NCBI RefSeq assembly: GCF_016741815.1
Contig: NZ_JAERRJ010000016.1
Location: forward strand, 1 to 64,000
DNA: 64,000 nt
Reading direction: 5' to 3'
Source: Nocardia acididurans
Lineage (GTDB): Bacteria; Actinomycetota; Actinomycetes; Mycobacteriales; Mycobacteriaceae
Shown here: positions 23,889 to 32,779 of the stretch, piece after piece
Numbering within the stretch: position 1 is the first letter of the stretch
Layout: each line of letters begins with the position of its first letter
Notes under the pieces: model-generated
The model's input: only the letters and a program-made list of their open reading frames with translations
Told to the model about the DNA's origin: nothing
The model's database searches: none
Program-made: the position numbers and the translations under genes

Positions 23889-24638
23889 ATGCGCATCGAA
23901 CAGGTATCGGACTCGGTGTATGCCGTACGCGGCACCAACGTCAACTGGGGGCTGGTGAGCGACGGGTCGGGGGTGACCGTGATCGATGCCGGATATCCCG
24001 CGGATTCCGCGGATCTGCTGAAATCGGTGCGCGAGATCGGTCATCAGCTCGCCGATGTCGCGGCCGTGCTGCTCACCCATGCGCACCTCGACCACATGGG
24101 CGGCATTCCGGCGCTGGTCGAGGCCACCGGGGTGCCGGTGTACACCGGCGCGGAGGAGGCCCCGCACGCCCGGCGCGAATTCCAGCAGCAGATCACGCCG
24201 CCGGAGATGGCCGGACTGCTCGGCAGCCTGCGCGGGGCGAAATGGGTGGCGCAGACCGCGTGGGCGGTGAAATGGCATGTGGGCATGAGCATTCCGTCCG
24301 CGACCGCCGGGGACGCGCAGACGCTGGCGCAACTGCCCGGCGGGCTGGTGGCCATTCCGACGCACGGGCACACGGTCGGGCACACGGCCTATCTGATGCC
24401 CGCCGAGGGCGTGCTGTTCAGCGGCGACACCCTGGTCAGCGGGCATCCGATCGTGCGAGAGCAGGGTCCGCAGGTGCTGCCGACCGTCTTCAACCACGAT
24501 GAGCAGGCCACCCGCGCCGCCGCCCGCTCACTGGCCGCCTATGACGCCGAGGTGCTGGTGCCCGGACACGGCGACGTCGTGCGGGAGAAGGTGTCCGTGC
24601 TCGCGAATTCGCTGCTGCAGGATCGCGATTCGCGATAG
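23889..24638 (+). CDS. MBL-fold metallo-hydrolase
   Basis: A 249-residue metallo-beta-lactamase-fold enzyme with the canonical metal motif THAHLDHMGG, PTHGHTVGHTAY and SGDTLVSGHP, plus a distal PGHGDVV. It should bind two divalent metals and hydrolyse a thioester, ester or lactone, or act on a thiol adduct. ATG 23889 is preceded by GGAGGAC. It is divergent from the AraC-DinB gene. Substrate unknown. Confidence 0.9.
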   Translation: MRIEQVSDSVYAVRGTNVNWGLVSDGSGVTVIDAGYPADSADLLKSVREIGHQLADVAAVLLTHAHLDHMGGIPALVEATGVPVYTGAEEAPHARREFQQQITPPEMAGLLGSLRGAKWVAQTAWAVKWHVGMSIPSATAGDAQTLAQLPGGLVAIPTHGHTVGHTAYLMPAEGVLFSGDTLVSGHPIVREQGPQVLPTVFNHDEQATRAAARSLAAYDAEVLVPGHGDVVREKVSVLANSLLQDRDSR

Positions 24639-24650
24639 CCCCGCAGCCGC

Positions 24651-24672
24651 GCCGACCTTGACGCGGGTCGGC
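24651..24672. terminator. Hairpin between convergent MBL and L,D-transpeptidase genes
   Basis: GCCGACC (24651-24657) pairs with GGTCGGC (24666-24672) around an 8-nt loop in the 52-bp gap between two convergent genes. There is no T-tract. It is a plausible shared bidirectional terminator. Confidence 0.55.
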
Positions 24673-24690
24673 CGGCGCGGTGGTGGGTCG

Positions 24691-25206
24691 CTAGTTCACG
24701 ACCTGCACGATATCTCCGGGTGACAGGTGGTAGAAGGTGCGCTCCGCACCCACCGGCGTCATCCGGATACAGCCGTGCGACTGCTCCTCGGTGGGGCCGA
24801 TGTGGGTCGCGATATCGCCGTTGAAGAACACCGCCCACTTCATCGGCACATGGTGCAGGGTGCTCCAGTGGTCCTCGCGTTTGAACGCGACCCGGAAGGT
24901 GCCGGGCGGTGTTTCGTAGCCGGGCCGGCCGTGCGACATGACATCCGGCCCGTAGACGACCTTGCCGCCGTCCTCCATCAGCCACATCTCATTGGTCGAC
25001 AGCCGCAGGCACAGCCTGGTCTCGGCCGAGCAGGGCGCGATCACCGGGGCGATCGGGGAGGGGATCAAGGGTGGGACGCCCGGGATATCGGGGCCGCCCG
25101 GCCACAAGGGATCCGCCTGCGCGGGTATCGCCATGCCGAATCCGGCCGCCACGATCCCGGCCAGAACCGCCAGGCGTGCTCCCGTACGTGAATGTCTGCT
25201 TCCCAT
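24691..25206 (-). CDS. Secreted L,D-transpeptidase (YkuD)
   Basis: A 171-residue exported protein with an Arg-containing signal peptide (about residues 1-31, ending IPAQADP), a short Pro-rich linker and a YkuD domain. The catalytic block is THIGPTEEQSHGCIRMTP, with active His and Cys. It would make 3-3 peptidoglycan crosslinks or attach proteins in the cell wall. It lacks the Ig-like domains of the large mycobacterial LdtMt enzymes, so it is a minimal type. ATG 25206 is chosen because it places the signal peptide at the very N-terminus. Confidence 0.9.
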   Translation of the reverse strand: MGSRHSRTGARLAVLAGIVAAGFGMAIPAQADPLWPGGPDIPGVPPLIPSPIAPVIAPCSAETRLCLRLSTNEMWLMEDGGKVVYGPDVMSHGRPGYETPPGTFRVAFKREDHWSTLHHVPMKWAVFFNGDIATHIGPTEEQSHGCIRMTPVGAERTFYHLSPGDIVQVVN

Positions 25207-25338
25207 GACGCATCCAGCCTCTCGCCACCGACACCATCTCGGATGGCCGAGCTGTGTGCCGTCTGTATCGAAGGGAACCGTCGGTTGTGCCACACTCCGG
25301 AGACAATCAATGATACTGTCCGACACGTTTTTTCGCGT

Positions 25339-25857
25339 TCATTCGGAGTTCGTGTCCGATCTTTGTGTCGAGATCATGACCCGATGGCACTCCAGCGCCG
25401 CGATCACGGCGCACAGCGCGGCCAGCCCGGCGGCGGCGATGCGGAAGTACTGGCCGGTCACGAACTCGGCTGCTGCCCGGTCGATCTCCGCGGCCGTATG
25501 CTCGTCCCGGTCGTCGAACAGGATCGACGCCCGCGGCCACAGATACAGGATCGACAGCAGGAACTGGCCGCTGATCAGGGCCGTCAGCGACCCGGCCAGC
25601 CAGCGCCGCGCGACCCGGTACCGCAGCGCCGCGACCGCCGCGACCAGCGCGCACAGCGTCATGGCCGCGCCGAGCGGGCGCATGACATCGCCGACCGCGA
25701 TCACGCTCATGAACTCCTGCGCCTGCACCAGCGATTCCGGGACCTGCCGGAAGATATTCGGATACAGCAGCCAGGTCTCGGCCACGGTGGCCGAGAAGAC
25801 GAAGAAGGCGACCGTCGCGTAGCCGCCGATCAGAGCGGTGGGGATTCGATAGTTCAC
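25339..25857 (-). CDS. Four-helix integral membrane protein, unknown function
   Basis: From GTG 25857 the product is 172 residues with about four membrane segments: IPTALIGGYATVAFFVFSATVAETWL, PLGAAMTLCALVAAVAALRY, LAGSLTALISGQFLLSILYL and FRIAAAGLAALCAVIAA. A conserved-looking loop WLLYPNIFRQVPESLVQAQEFM follows helix 1. I do not recognise a named family. It is divergent from a two-component system, and the promoter between them carries repeated motifs, so it may be a target of that system. Confidence 0.7.
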   Translation of the reverse strand: MNYRIPTALIGGYATVAFFVFSATVAETWLLYPNIFRQVPESLVQAQEFMSVIAVGDVMRPLGAAMTLCALVAAVAALRYRVARRWLAGSLTALISGQFLLSILYLWPRASILFDDRDEHTAAEIDRAAAEFVTGQYFRIAAAGLAALCAVIAALECHRVMISTQRSDTNSE

Positions 25858-25930
25858 GGCGGCGACGCTAGCCGTGGCCGCCCGGCCGGGACGTCCGCCC
25901 AGCAGCGCTGATCCTGTCGCTTCAGGGCGT

Positions 25931-26044
25931 CGTCGATCGCGCCGAGAGTTCCCACGATGTGTCGCTTCCCGAGGACGTCGACCGCGCCGAGAGGCTCGTG
26001 GCATGTCGCTTCCGGGTGACCCGTGACTACGTCGGGAAGCGACA
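25931..26044. promoter_or_regulatory. Duplicated and inverted motif in the divergent promoter of the two-component system
   Basis: A 45-bp step is repeated: CGTCGATCGCGCCGAGAG at 25931-25948 and its one-mismatch copy at 25976-25993. Each is followed by TGTCGCTTCC (25960-25969 and 26004-26013). A third copy in inverse orientation, TCGGGAAGCGACA (26032-26044), is the exact reverse complement of 25960-25972. Direct and inverted copies in a divergent promoter suggest multiple binding sites for a regulator, possibly the response regulator encoded just downstream. Confidence 0.6.
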
Positions 26045-26100
26045 TCGGTCCCAGCCTCCGGCCGGATGCCCGGCACGGGCCGGGTTCGTATCATGGCCGT

Positions 26101-27279
26101 ATGTCTGTCCGGGCGCGTTCACGGCGGCCGCTCGAGATTTCGCCCCGGTCGGCGGATGCGCTGCTGGGCGCGGGCTTCGCCGTGGCGCTCGCACTGATCA
26201 TCGCGCTCGGGCTCGGCAACCGGGCGGCGGATCCGCTCGCCTATGTGTTCGCCGCCGGATTCGGCGCGCTTGTGCTGATCCGTCGGCGTCATCCGCTGGC
26301 GGTGCTGTGCGCCACCATCGCGGGCATATTCGGGTACTACACGCTGGAGTATCCACCCCTCGGAGTGGCGGTGCCGCTGCTGGCTGCCCTGTTCGCCGCC
26401 GCCGACGCGGGGCGGCTGGGCTGGGCGGTCGCGGGCGCGGCGCTGGTGTGCGCTGTGGCACTGTGGTTTCGGCTCCATGAGGGCGAGGCCGCGGGGTATC
26501 TCGTGGGGTACGAGGGGGTTTCGAACCTGGCCCTGATCGTGACGGCGCTCGCGCTCGGATCGCTGGTGCGCTCACGCCGCCTCCGCGCCGCACAGCAGGC
26601 CGAAATCGACCGTCTCACAGGGGAACAGGCCGAACGACAGGCGGAACTGCGGGTCCGTACCGAACGCGAGCGGCTCTCGCGCGACCTGCACGACACCGTG
26701 GGACACATGATGGCGGTCATTACCGTGCAAGCCGGTGTGGCCGCCGAGGCCATCGGGCGCGACGACGATGCGGCGCGCACCGCCGTCGGCCACATTCTCG
26801 ACACCGGCCGGCGGTCGCTGCGCGAGGTGCGCGGCCTGGTCCGCGTGCTGCGCGCCGACGAGACCGATCCCGACGGCGGCCGGGTGCACTCTCTGGCCGA
26901 GGTGCCCGAACTGGTCGGGGCCGCACGGAAAGCCGGCGTGGACGTGCGATTCGAGCCGGGTTCTGTGGCGGGCCGTGCGCTGCCGTCGCAGGTGGAGGCC
27001 GCCGCCTACCGCATCGTGCAGGAATCGCTCACCAATATCGTTCGCCACGCGCACGCCACCCGCGCGTGCGTCAGCACCGCGATCGAGGACGGCGCACTGC
27101 ATGTCGCCGTCACCGACAACGGCGCGGGATCACCTGCGCCACCGGGTGATTCGGCCCGGAACGGGCTCGCGGGCATGCGTGAACGGGTGCGGCTGCTGGG
27201 CGGGACGCTCACCGCCGGACCGGCCGACGGAACCGGATTCGCCGTGCGCGCCCGCATTCCGCTCGAGGTGACCGAATGA
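26101..27279 (+). CDS. NarL-type sensor histidine kinase
   Basis: A 392-residue membrane kinase. The N-terminal 150 residues contain about five hydrophobic helices and no large extracytoplasmic domain. A HisKA_3 dimerisation domain follows (RERLSRDLHDTVGHMMAVITVQ, phosphorylated His), then a HATPase_c domain (EAAAYRIVQESLTNIVRHA, VTDNGAG, NGLAGMRERVRLLGG). The stimulus is probably membrane-related. Its stop overlaps the response regulator start by 4 bp. Confidence 0.93.
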   Translation: MSVRARSRRPLEISPRSADALLGAGFAVALALIIALGLGNRAADPLAYVFAAGFGALVLIRRRHPLAVLCATIAGIFGYYTLEYPPLGVAVPLLAALFAAADAGRLGWAVAGAALVCAVALWFRLHEGEAAGYLVGYEGVSNLALIVTALALGSLVRSRRLRAAQQAEIDRLTGEQAERQAELRVRTERERLSRDLHDTVGHMMAVITVQAGVAAEAIGRDDDAARTAVGHILDTGRRSLREVRGLVRVLRADETDPDGGRVHSLAEVPELVGAARKAGVDVRFEPGSVAGRALPSQVEAAAYRIVQESLTNIVRHAHATRACVSTAIEDGALHVAVTDNGAGSPAPPGDSARNGLAGMRERVRLLGGTLTAGPADGTGFAVRARIPLEVTE

Positions 27280-27932
27280 TCCGTGTCGTGGTCGTCGACG
27301 ATCAGGAACTCGTACGCACCGGCCTGCGCGCCCTCGCCGAGCGCGACGGCGACATCACCGTCGTCGCGGAGGCCGACAACGGTGCGAACGGCGTTGCGGT
27401 GGTGCGGCATTGGCTGCCCGACGTGGTGCTGATGGATATCCGCATGCCCGGCACCGACGGCATCGAGGCGACCCGGCGGATCGTCGCGGATCCCGCGCTG
27501 GCCGGTACCCGGGTCGCGGTGCTCACGACCTTCGACGAGGACGAGAACATCCTCGGCGCGATCCGTGCGGGCGCGTCGGGTTATCTGCTCAAAGACCTCA
27601 GCCCCGAACAGCTCCGGACCGCGATCCGCACCGTCGCCCACGGTGACGCCCTGCTCGCGCCGACCGTCACCCGCACCCTGCTCGACCGGGTGGCCCGCGA
27701 ATCCGGGCGCACCCGGCCCGAACTGATCGCGGGCCTGACCCCGCGCGAACGCGACGTGCTGGCCCGAATCGGCCTGGGGGAGACCAACACCGAGATCGGG
27801 GCCGGGCTGCACATCAGCCCGGCCACCGCCCGCACCTATGTGAGCCGGTTGCTCGCCACCCTGCAGGCGCGCGATCGCGCCCAGCTGGTCGTACTCGCCT
27901 ACGAATCCGGGCTGGTCCGGCCGGGGCGCTGA
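27276..27932 (+). CDS. NarL/LuxR-type response regulator
   Basis: A 218-residue regulator with an N-terminal receiver (acidic DD at residues 8-9, phospho-acceptor Asp54 in DVVLMDIRMPG, Lys in GYLLKDLSP) and a C-terminal LuxR HTH (LTPRERDVLARIGLGETNTEIGAGLHISPATARTYVSRLLATL). It is translationally coupled to the kinase. It may bind the repeated motif upstream of the kinase gene. Confidence 0.94.
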   Translation: MIRVVVVDDQELVRTGLRALAERDGDITVVAEADNGANGVAVVRHWLPDVVLMDIRMPGTDGIEATRRIVADPALAGTRVAVLTTFDEDENILGAIRAGASGYLLKDLSPEQLRTAIRTVAHGDALLAPTVTRTLLDRVARESGRTRPELIAGLTPRERDVLARIGLGETNTEIGAGLHISPATARTYVSRLLATLQARDRAQLVVLAYESGLVRPGR

Positions 27933-27937
27933 TCCGG

Positions 27938-29398
27938 TCACGCGCCGCGCAGATGGAAGTCCCGGTCGTCCGGTGCGGCGAGCATGGATTCCATGGTGGC
28001 GCGGTCGAACGGCAGCAGATCGATGCTGCCGCCCTCGGTGAAGTACCAGGAATTGCACCCGGTGTTCCACACCGTGGGCCCCAGCGCCTCGGTGACCTCG
28101 GCCTCGAAACGCTCGGTCGCGGCCTCGGTGACCTCGACGGTGTCGAATTCCCCCGCACGCCAGCGCGTGATCCACGCGGTGATGTACTTCGCGGTCACCT
28201 CGGCGGCGTGATGCAGCGGAATCGATCCGGTGGGGGAGTTGGGCCCGAGCACCGTGAACAGGTTCGGGAATCCCGGAATCGCGGTCATGCGGTAGGCGCG
28301 CGGCCCCTTGGCCCAGGCGTCGTCGATCGACAGGCCCTCGCGTCCCACGAGATTCATCGGCCGCATGTAGTTGTGCGCCTTGAATCCGGTGGCGAACACG
28401 ATGGTGTCCACCTCGTGGTGGCAGCCGTCGGCGGTGCGGATACCCGTGGGCGTCACCGCCTCGATACCGGTGGTCACCAGCTCGGCATTGCGGGCCTTCA
28501 GCGCGCGATAGTAGCTGCCGGACAACACCTGTCGTTTGCACAGCGGCTGATAGTCGGGCGTCAACTGCTCGCGCAGTTCCGGGTTGCGCACCTGCGCCCG
28601 CAAACTCAGCTTGGCGTACTCCTGCACCGCGCGCCGCCGCCAGCTCGGCCGGGTGACGACATCGGTGAAGACCCGCGCCCCCGTCATACCCGCCTGGTAG
28701 AGCGCCTGATTCACCTGCGGCAGCCGATTCAGCACCGCGCCGACGACCCCCGGCTGCGGCAGCCACATCGGGGCCCAGATCACCCACTGCGGGCTGCGCA
28801 CGAAATGCGTGATCGACGTGGCCTTCGGCTGCAGGGCCGAAACCACCTGCACGCCGGTGGATCCGGTGCCGATCACGGCGATCCTGCGGCCCTCGGTGCG
28901 CACGGCGTCATCCCAGCGGGCGGTGTGCACGACATCCCCGGTGAACTCCGCCAGCCCCGGAATATCGGGCATGGCGGGATGATGCAGCACCCCGGTCGCG
29001 GCGATGACGAAATCGGCGTCGTACACGGTCCCGTCACCCGTCTCGACCCGCCAGCGATTCTCGTCGAACTCCGCCGACACGACCTCGGAATTCAGCCGCA
29101 CATGCGGTCGCAGCCCGTACTGCTCGGCCACCCCGGCGAGGTATTGCTGAATCTCGGGGCCGGGCGCGAACACGTGAGACCAGTCCGGCTTGGGCGCGAA
29201 CCCGAACTGATACAGCTGCGACGGCACATCACAGGTCAGCCCCGGGTACCGGTTCCAATGCCACACCCCGCCGAAGTCGGACCCCTTCTCCAGGATCACG
29301 AAGTCATGAAACCCGTTGCGCTGCAGAGTAATCGCACTCGCGATCCCGGACACCCCGGCACCGATGATCACAATGCGCGGTTCCCGAGACGTGGTCAT
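27938..29398 (-). CDS. Flavin-containing (Baeyer-Villiger-type) monooxygenase
   Basis: A 486-residue class B flavoprotein monooxygenase: FAD motif GAGVSG at the N-terminus, the fingerprint FTGDVVHTARW matching FxGxxxHxxxW, NADPH site GTGSTGVQ, and DTIVFATGFKAHNY. Family enzymes insert oxygen next to a ketone or oxidise heteroatoms using NADPH and O2. ATG 29398 (MTTSREPRIVII) is chosen; upstream in-frame sequence includes the palindrome. It lies 191 bp downstream of a P450 gene on the same strand, so successive oxidation of one substrate is plausible. Confidence 0.9.
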   Translation of the reverse strand: MTTSREPRIVIIGAGVSGIASAITLQRNGFHDFVILEKGSDFGGVWHWNRYPGLTCDVPSQLYQFGFAPKPDWSHVFAPGPEIQQYLAGVAEQYGLRPHVRLNSEVVSAEFDENRWRVETGDGTVYDADFVIAATGVLHHPAMPDIPGLAEFTGDVVHTARWDDAVRTEGRRIAVIGTGSTGVQVVSALQPKATSITHFVRSPQWVIWAPMWLPQPGVVGAVLNRLPQVNQALYQAGMTGARVFTDVVTRPSWRRRAVQEYAKLSLRAQVRNPELREQLTPDYQPLCKRQVLSGSYYRALKARNAELVTTGIEAVTPTGIRTADGCHHEVDTIVFATGFKAHNYMRPMNLVGREGLSIDDAWAKGPRAYRMTAIPGFPNLFTVLGPNSPTGSIPLHHAAEVTAKYITAWITRWRAGEFDTVEVTEAATERFEAEVTEALGPTVWNTGCNSWYFTEGGSIDLLPFDRATMESMLAAPDDRDFHLRGA

Positions 29399-29451
29399 CG
29401 GCCACTCTCCCGCGCCGAACCGCACCCGATCATGCCCAACCTCCTTGTTGG

Positions 29452-29481
29452 ATACCGTCAGTATTCGAATACTGACGGTAT
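29452..29481. promoter_or_regulatory. Perfect 30-bp palindrome upstream of the monooxygenase
   Basis: The site is perfectly self-complementary over 30 bp, with half-site ATACCGTCAGTATTC and axis between 29466 and 29467. It lies 54 bp before the monooxygenase start and 108 bp after the P450 stop. The length and A/T-rich core are typical of a TetR-family operator. No regulator gene is immediately adjacent. Confidence 0.75.
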
Positions 29482-29589
29482 TGGCGGGCTGTGTGCCTGT
29501 CAAGCTCGGCACCTGGATGCCGGAGGGGGGCCCGAGTGCCGGGTGGGCGGCCGTGCGGCAGCCCACCCGGTGAATCATTCAGCGGGACT

Positions 29590-30810
29590 TCACCATTCGA
29601 CCGGAAGCGTGGTGATGCCGTACACCATGGCGTCCTCCTTGAACGAGATCTGATCGATCGTCGTGGCCAGGCGCAGGGTCGGGACGCGGCGGAACAGCGT
29701 CTGCAGGGTGATGCCCAGCTCGAGGCGGGCCAGCTGCAAACCGATGCAATTGTGCCGACCGGCGCCGAAAGCCAGGTGCTGGGCGGCATTCGGCCGGGTG
29801 ACGTCGATCGTCTCCGGGTCGGGGAACGTCTCCGGATTCCAGTTCGCCGCACCGATATCGAAGATGATGCCGTCGCCCTCGCGAATGGTCTCGCCCGCGA
29901 TCTCGATATCGGCGGCCGCGACCCGGCGCAAACCGGTGTGCGTGATGCTCATGTAGCGCACCAGCTCGTCCAGCGCGGAGGACAGCAGCTTGGGATCGTC
30001 GATATCGCGGAGCAGGGCCAGCTGCTCGGGACGTTCCAGCAGGGCCAGGACGCTGAGGCCGATCATGTTCGCGGTGGTCTCGTGCCCGGCCGCCAGGAAG
30101 CCGACGGCCTGCAGCGCGGCCTCCCACGACTGGAGCTCACCCGCCCGCACCAGCTCGGCCATATCGGAGATCATGTCCTCGCCCGGATTCTCCAGCTTGC
30201 TCTCGAGCAGTTTGTTCAGGTACCCGAGCATTTCGATGGTGATCTGCTGGGCTTCCTCGAGCGAGGTGTTGCTGTCGAAGCCGATCTCGGTGCTGCGCTG
30301 GAAGTACTCGTGATCCTCGTACGGCACGCCCAGCAGTTCACAGATCACCAGGGACGGCACCGGCAGGCCCAGCGCGCGCACCAGATCGACCGAATCGCCC
30401 GCGGCGAGCATCTCGTCGATGCGCTCGTCGACGGCCTTCTGGACCAGCGGCCGCAGTAGCTCCAGACGTTTGGGCGTGAACGGCTTGGCCAGCATGCGGC
30501 GGAAGCGCGCGTGTTCCGCGCCGTCGGTGTTGAACATGGTGCGCGGGCTCAGTTCGGCGAGCGCCTTCATCGCCGGACTGATGTACGGGAAGTTCGGATG
30601 CTTGTTGTCGAGGTGGACGTTCGGGTCGGGGAACAGCGCACGCAGCTCCTCGTAGCCGGTGACCAGCCACGCCACCTTGTCCTCCCAGGTGCGGACCTTG
30701 GAAATCGGTCCGGCGGCGGCGATTTCGCGCACCTGCGGCGCCGGCGCGAACGGGCAGGCCGCCGCGCGGGGCATGGGGTAGAACGGCGTCTCGGTGGATG
30801 TTTCGGTCAT
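29590..30810 (-). CDS. Cytochrome P450
   Basis: A 406-residue bacterial class I P450 with I-helix AGHETT, ExxR in DELVRYM and the haem-ligand loop HLAFGAGRHNCIG. Sequence flavour is CYP105-like, a family that hydroxylates macrolides, terpenes and drugs. A 3Fe-4S ferredoxin gene ends 3 bp upstream, giving its electron donor. A flavin monooxygenase follows. The substrate is not apparent. Confidence 0.94.
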   Translation of the reverse strand: MTETSTETPFYPMPRAAACPFAPAPQVREIAAAGPISKVRTWEDKVAWLVTGYEELRALFPDPNVHLDNKHPNFPYISPAMKALAELSPRTMFNTDGAEHARFRRMLAKPFTPKRLELLRPLVQKAVDERIDEMLAAGDSVDLVRALGLPVPSLVICELLGVPYEDHEYFQRSTEIGFDSNTSLEEAQQITIEMLGYLNKLLESKLENPGEDMISDMAELVRAGELQSWEAALQAVGFLAAGHETTANMIGLSVLALLERPEQLALLRDIDDPKLLSSALDELVRYMSITHTGLRRVAAADIEIAGETIREGDGIIFDIGAANWNPETFPDPETIDVTRPNAAQHLAFGAGRHNCIGLQLARLELGITLQTLFRRVPTLRLATTIDQISFKEDAMVYGITTLPVEW

Positions 30811-30813
30811 GGG

Positions 30814-31008
30814 TCATTCCTCGATCTGAATTGCTTGGGCCGGGCAGAATCTCGCTGCGGTGCGCACGGCGTCGGAGTGCTCGGCCGCGGGGCTCGCGTC
30901 GAGGAGTAGAACGAGCCCGTCGTCATCCCCCTGATCGAAAACCCCCGGCGCATGTACGGTGCAGTGCCCCGACGCGATGCACATGTCTTGGCTGACAGCC
31001 ACTTTCAT
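30814..31008 (-). CDS. 3Fe-4S ferredoxin, P450 redox partner
   Basis: A 64-residue ferredoxin with Cys10, Cys16 (CIASGHC) and Cys55 (CPAQAI), the three-Cys pattern of P450-associated 3Fe-4S ferredoxins. Acidic residues are abundant, as in family members. It ends 3 bp before the P450 start and surely serves it. ATG 31008 removes an unsupported N-terminal extension. Confidence 0.92.
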   Translation of the reverse strand: MKVAVSQDMCIASGHCTVHAPGVFDQGDDDGLVLLLDASPAAEHSDAVRTAARFCPAQAIQIEE

Positions 31009-31073
31009 AGACGAACTTGATCTCCCGTGCGTACCTGTTGCCGCACCGAACATACCCCGCGCCGGGACAACTG

Positions 31074-32708
31074 TCAGAGACGCTTGTCTGAAAACTGGGT
31101 CGCGGCCGGTTGTTTCAAGCGCCCGAACAACCAGTAGCCGGGCGAGCGCGGGTCGTCACCGGTCAGGAAGTCGAGCACGCCCGCGGTCAGCTCCGCGGCA
31201 TCGATGATCCCGTTGCCATCGGTGTCGGTCGCGGTGAACAGCGCATCCGTCTCCGGTTCGTCGATTCCCAATCCCCGCGTCACGGACCGGAATTGCGATC
31301 GGGAGATCCCCCGGCTGTTGTCACCGAGCAGTTGCATCACCGAGCTGACGAGCCGGGATGCGCTGTCGGACACCGCATCAGGTATCCGGGTCGCGGGCCG
31401 GACGAACTCGTGCAGGTCGATGCTGCCGTCGCCGTCGAGGTCGTAGTGGCGGACGAGCTCACGGGCGAGCCGCTCGTAGTTCTCGCGCAGCCGGACCGCG
31501 CACGGATCTCCGAGCGGGCGTCCGAAGGACTGCGTGAGCCGCATCGCGTGCACGCGGAAGTCATCGAGGCCGATGCGGCCGTTCCCGGTGGCGTCGAGCA
31601 CCCGGAACCGGAGTTCGTGGGCATCGAATCGCGTTTCCCGGCAGGCGGTTTCGCGGGAAACGGCGGTGATCAGATCGGTGGCCCAGCGGGTGGCCTCCGG
31701 TGCGGCGGGTTCCACCAGGGCCATATGGTCGAGGGCGTCGAATTCGTGGAAGAACACATTCGTGCCGCAGTCGGCGAGCGCGCGGGTGAAATCCCGGCCG
31801 TGCTCGACCGGGAACACCGGATCGGCTCCGCCCGCGCAAAGGAACAGCGGCCGATCGTATTTCGTGGCCGGCGGGCTGGTCGACTCCAAGGCTTCGACCA
31901 GGGGTTGCCAGGCCGCGATGCCGGTGAATCCGGCCTCGTCATTGGTGAGCGCGGCGCACCGGGTGAGTAATTCCTTCATCGATTCGTGGCGGGCCGTGCG
32001 CAGCAGTGCTCGCCCCTGCTTTTCCAGTGGTTCGTCCGGTGTGAATGCGGGTCGCCGGACCTGCAAGCCCGCCAGAATCGCCGGAATGAGCGCATTGACG
32101 GGCATAGCGCCGTCGGCGGTGTGGTCACGGACGAAATCGAGGAATCGCACGGGAGGGGCGAGCGAAACCGTGCCCAGCAGATCCAGTTCCGGTGCGTAGG
32201 CGGTGCACAGCGCCGCCGCATACAGGGCCCCGTGCCCGCCCTGGGAGAAACCCGCGATCACCGTCCGGTTATCGGCGGCCACGTCCATATCGTGCACGGC
32301 CAGCACGATGTCGATGATGTCGTCGGCGATGGCCTCGCCGTCCAGGTAGGGGTGCGGTTCGCTGGTGCCCAAACCCTCGTAATCGGTTGCGGTGACGATA
32401 TATCCGGCCGCGAGCCAGTGCCGCAGATGCCGTCGCTCCGCCGAGCACAGGCCCACCTTCGACGGGGCGTTGTGCTCGTTGATGCCCACCGTGCAGTGCG
32501 CCCAGCTCAGCACCGGCGCGGACGAGGCGGTGGAGTCGGGCAGGAACACCGAACCGCTCACCGCGCGCTTACCGCCCGTGAAAACGGGGGCGACGTATTC
32601 GATGCGGAATCCCCGGCGGGTGCCCTCCGGCCAGAATTTCTCGGGGAGCGGATTCACCGTGAGCAGGGTGCCGTGCGCGATATCGGTGCAATCGAGAACT
32701 GCGGTCAC
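31074..32708 (-). CDS. Secretory-lipase-like alpha/beta hydrolase fused to an EF-hand domain
   Basis: A 544-residue two-domain protein. Residues 1-340 resemble the secretory lipase (LIP) family: GSVFLPDSTA, LSWAHCTVGINEHNAPS, TDYEGLGTSEPHPYLDG, nucleophile GFSQGGHGAL, and GADPVFPVEHG for the acid. Residues about 360-544 are calerythrin-like with EF-hand loops near 372 (DATGNGRIGLDDF), 423 (DLDGDGSIDLHEF), a degenerate one near 461, and 495 (DTDGNGIIDAAEL). No signal peptide is visible. GTG 32708 has GGAGG 5 nt upstream, which rules against the GTG six bases earlier. Calcium control of an esterase is the natural inference. Confidence 0.87.
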   Translation of the reverse strand: MTAVLDCTDIAHGTLLTVNPLPEKFWPEGTRRGFRIEYVAPVFTGGKRAVSGSVFLPDSTASSAPVLSWAHCTVGINEHNAPSKVGLCSAERRHLRHWLAAGYIVTATDYEGLGTSEPHPYLDGEAIADDIIDIVLAVHDMDVAADNRTVIAGFSQGGHGALYAAALCTAYAPELDLLGTVSLAPPVRFLDFVRDHTADGAMPVNALIPAILAGLQVRRPAFTPDEPLEKQGRALLRTARHESMKELLTRCAALTNDEAGFTGIAAWQPLVEALESTSPPATKYDRPLFLCAGGADPVFPVEHGRDFTRALADCGTNVFFHEFDALDHMALVEPAAPEATRWATDLITAVSRETACRETRFDAHELRFRVLDATGNGRIGLDDFRVHAMRLTQSFGRPLGDPCAVRLRENYERLARELVRHYDLDGDGSIDLHEFVRPATRIPDAVSDSASRLVSSVMQLLGDNSRGISRSQFRSVTRGLGIDEPETDALFTATDTDGNGIIDAAELTAGVLDFLTGDDPRSPGYWLFGRLKQPAATQFSDKRL

Positions 32709-32779
32709 ATCCACCTCCGGAACGCCGGAAATTCGGGAACGCGGTGTTCAACGAGCTGTGCACGAGCATAGAGCACCGT

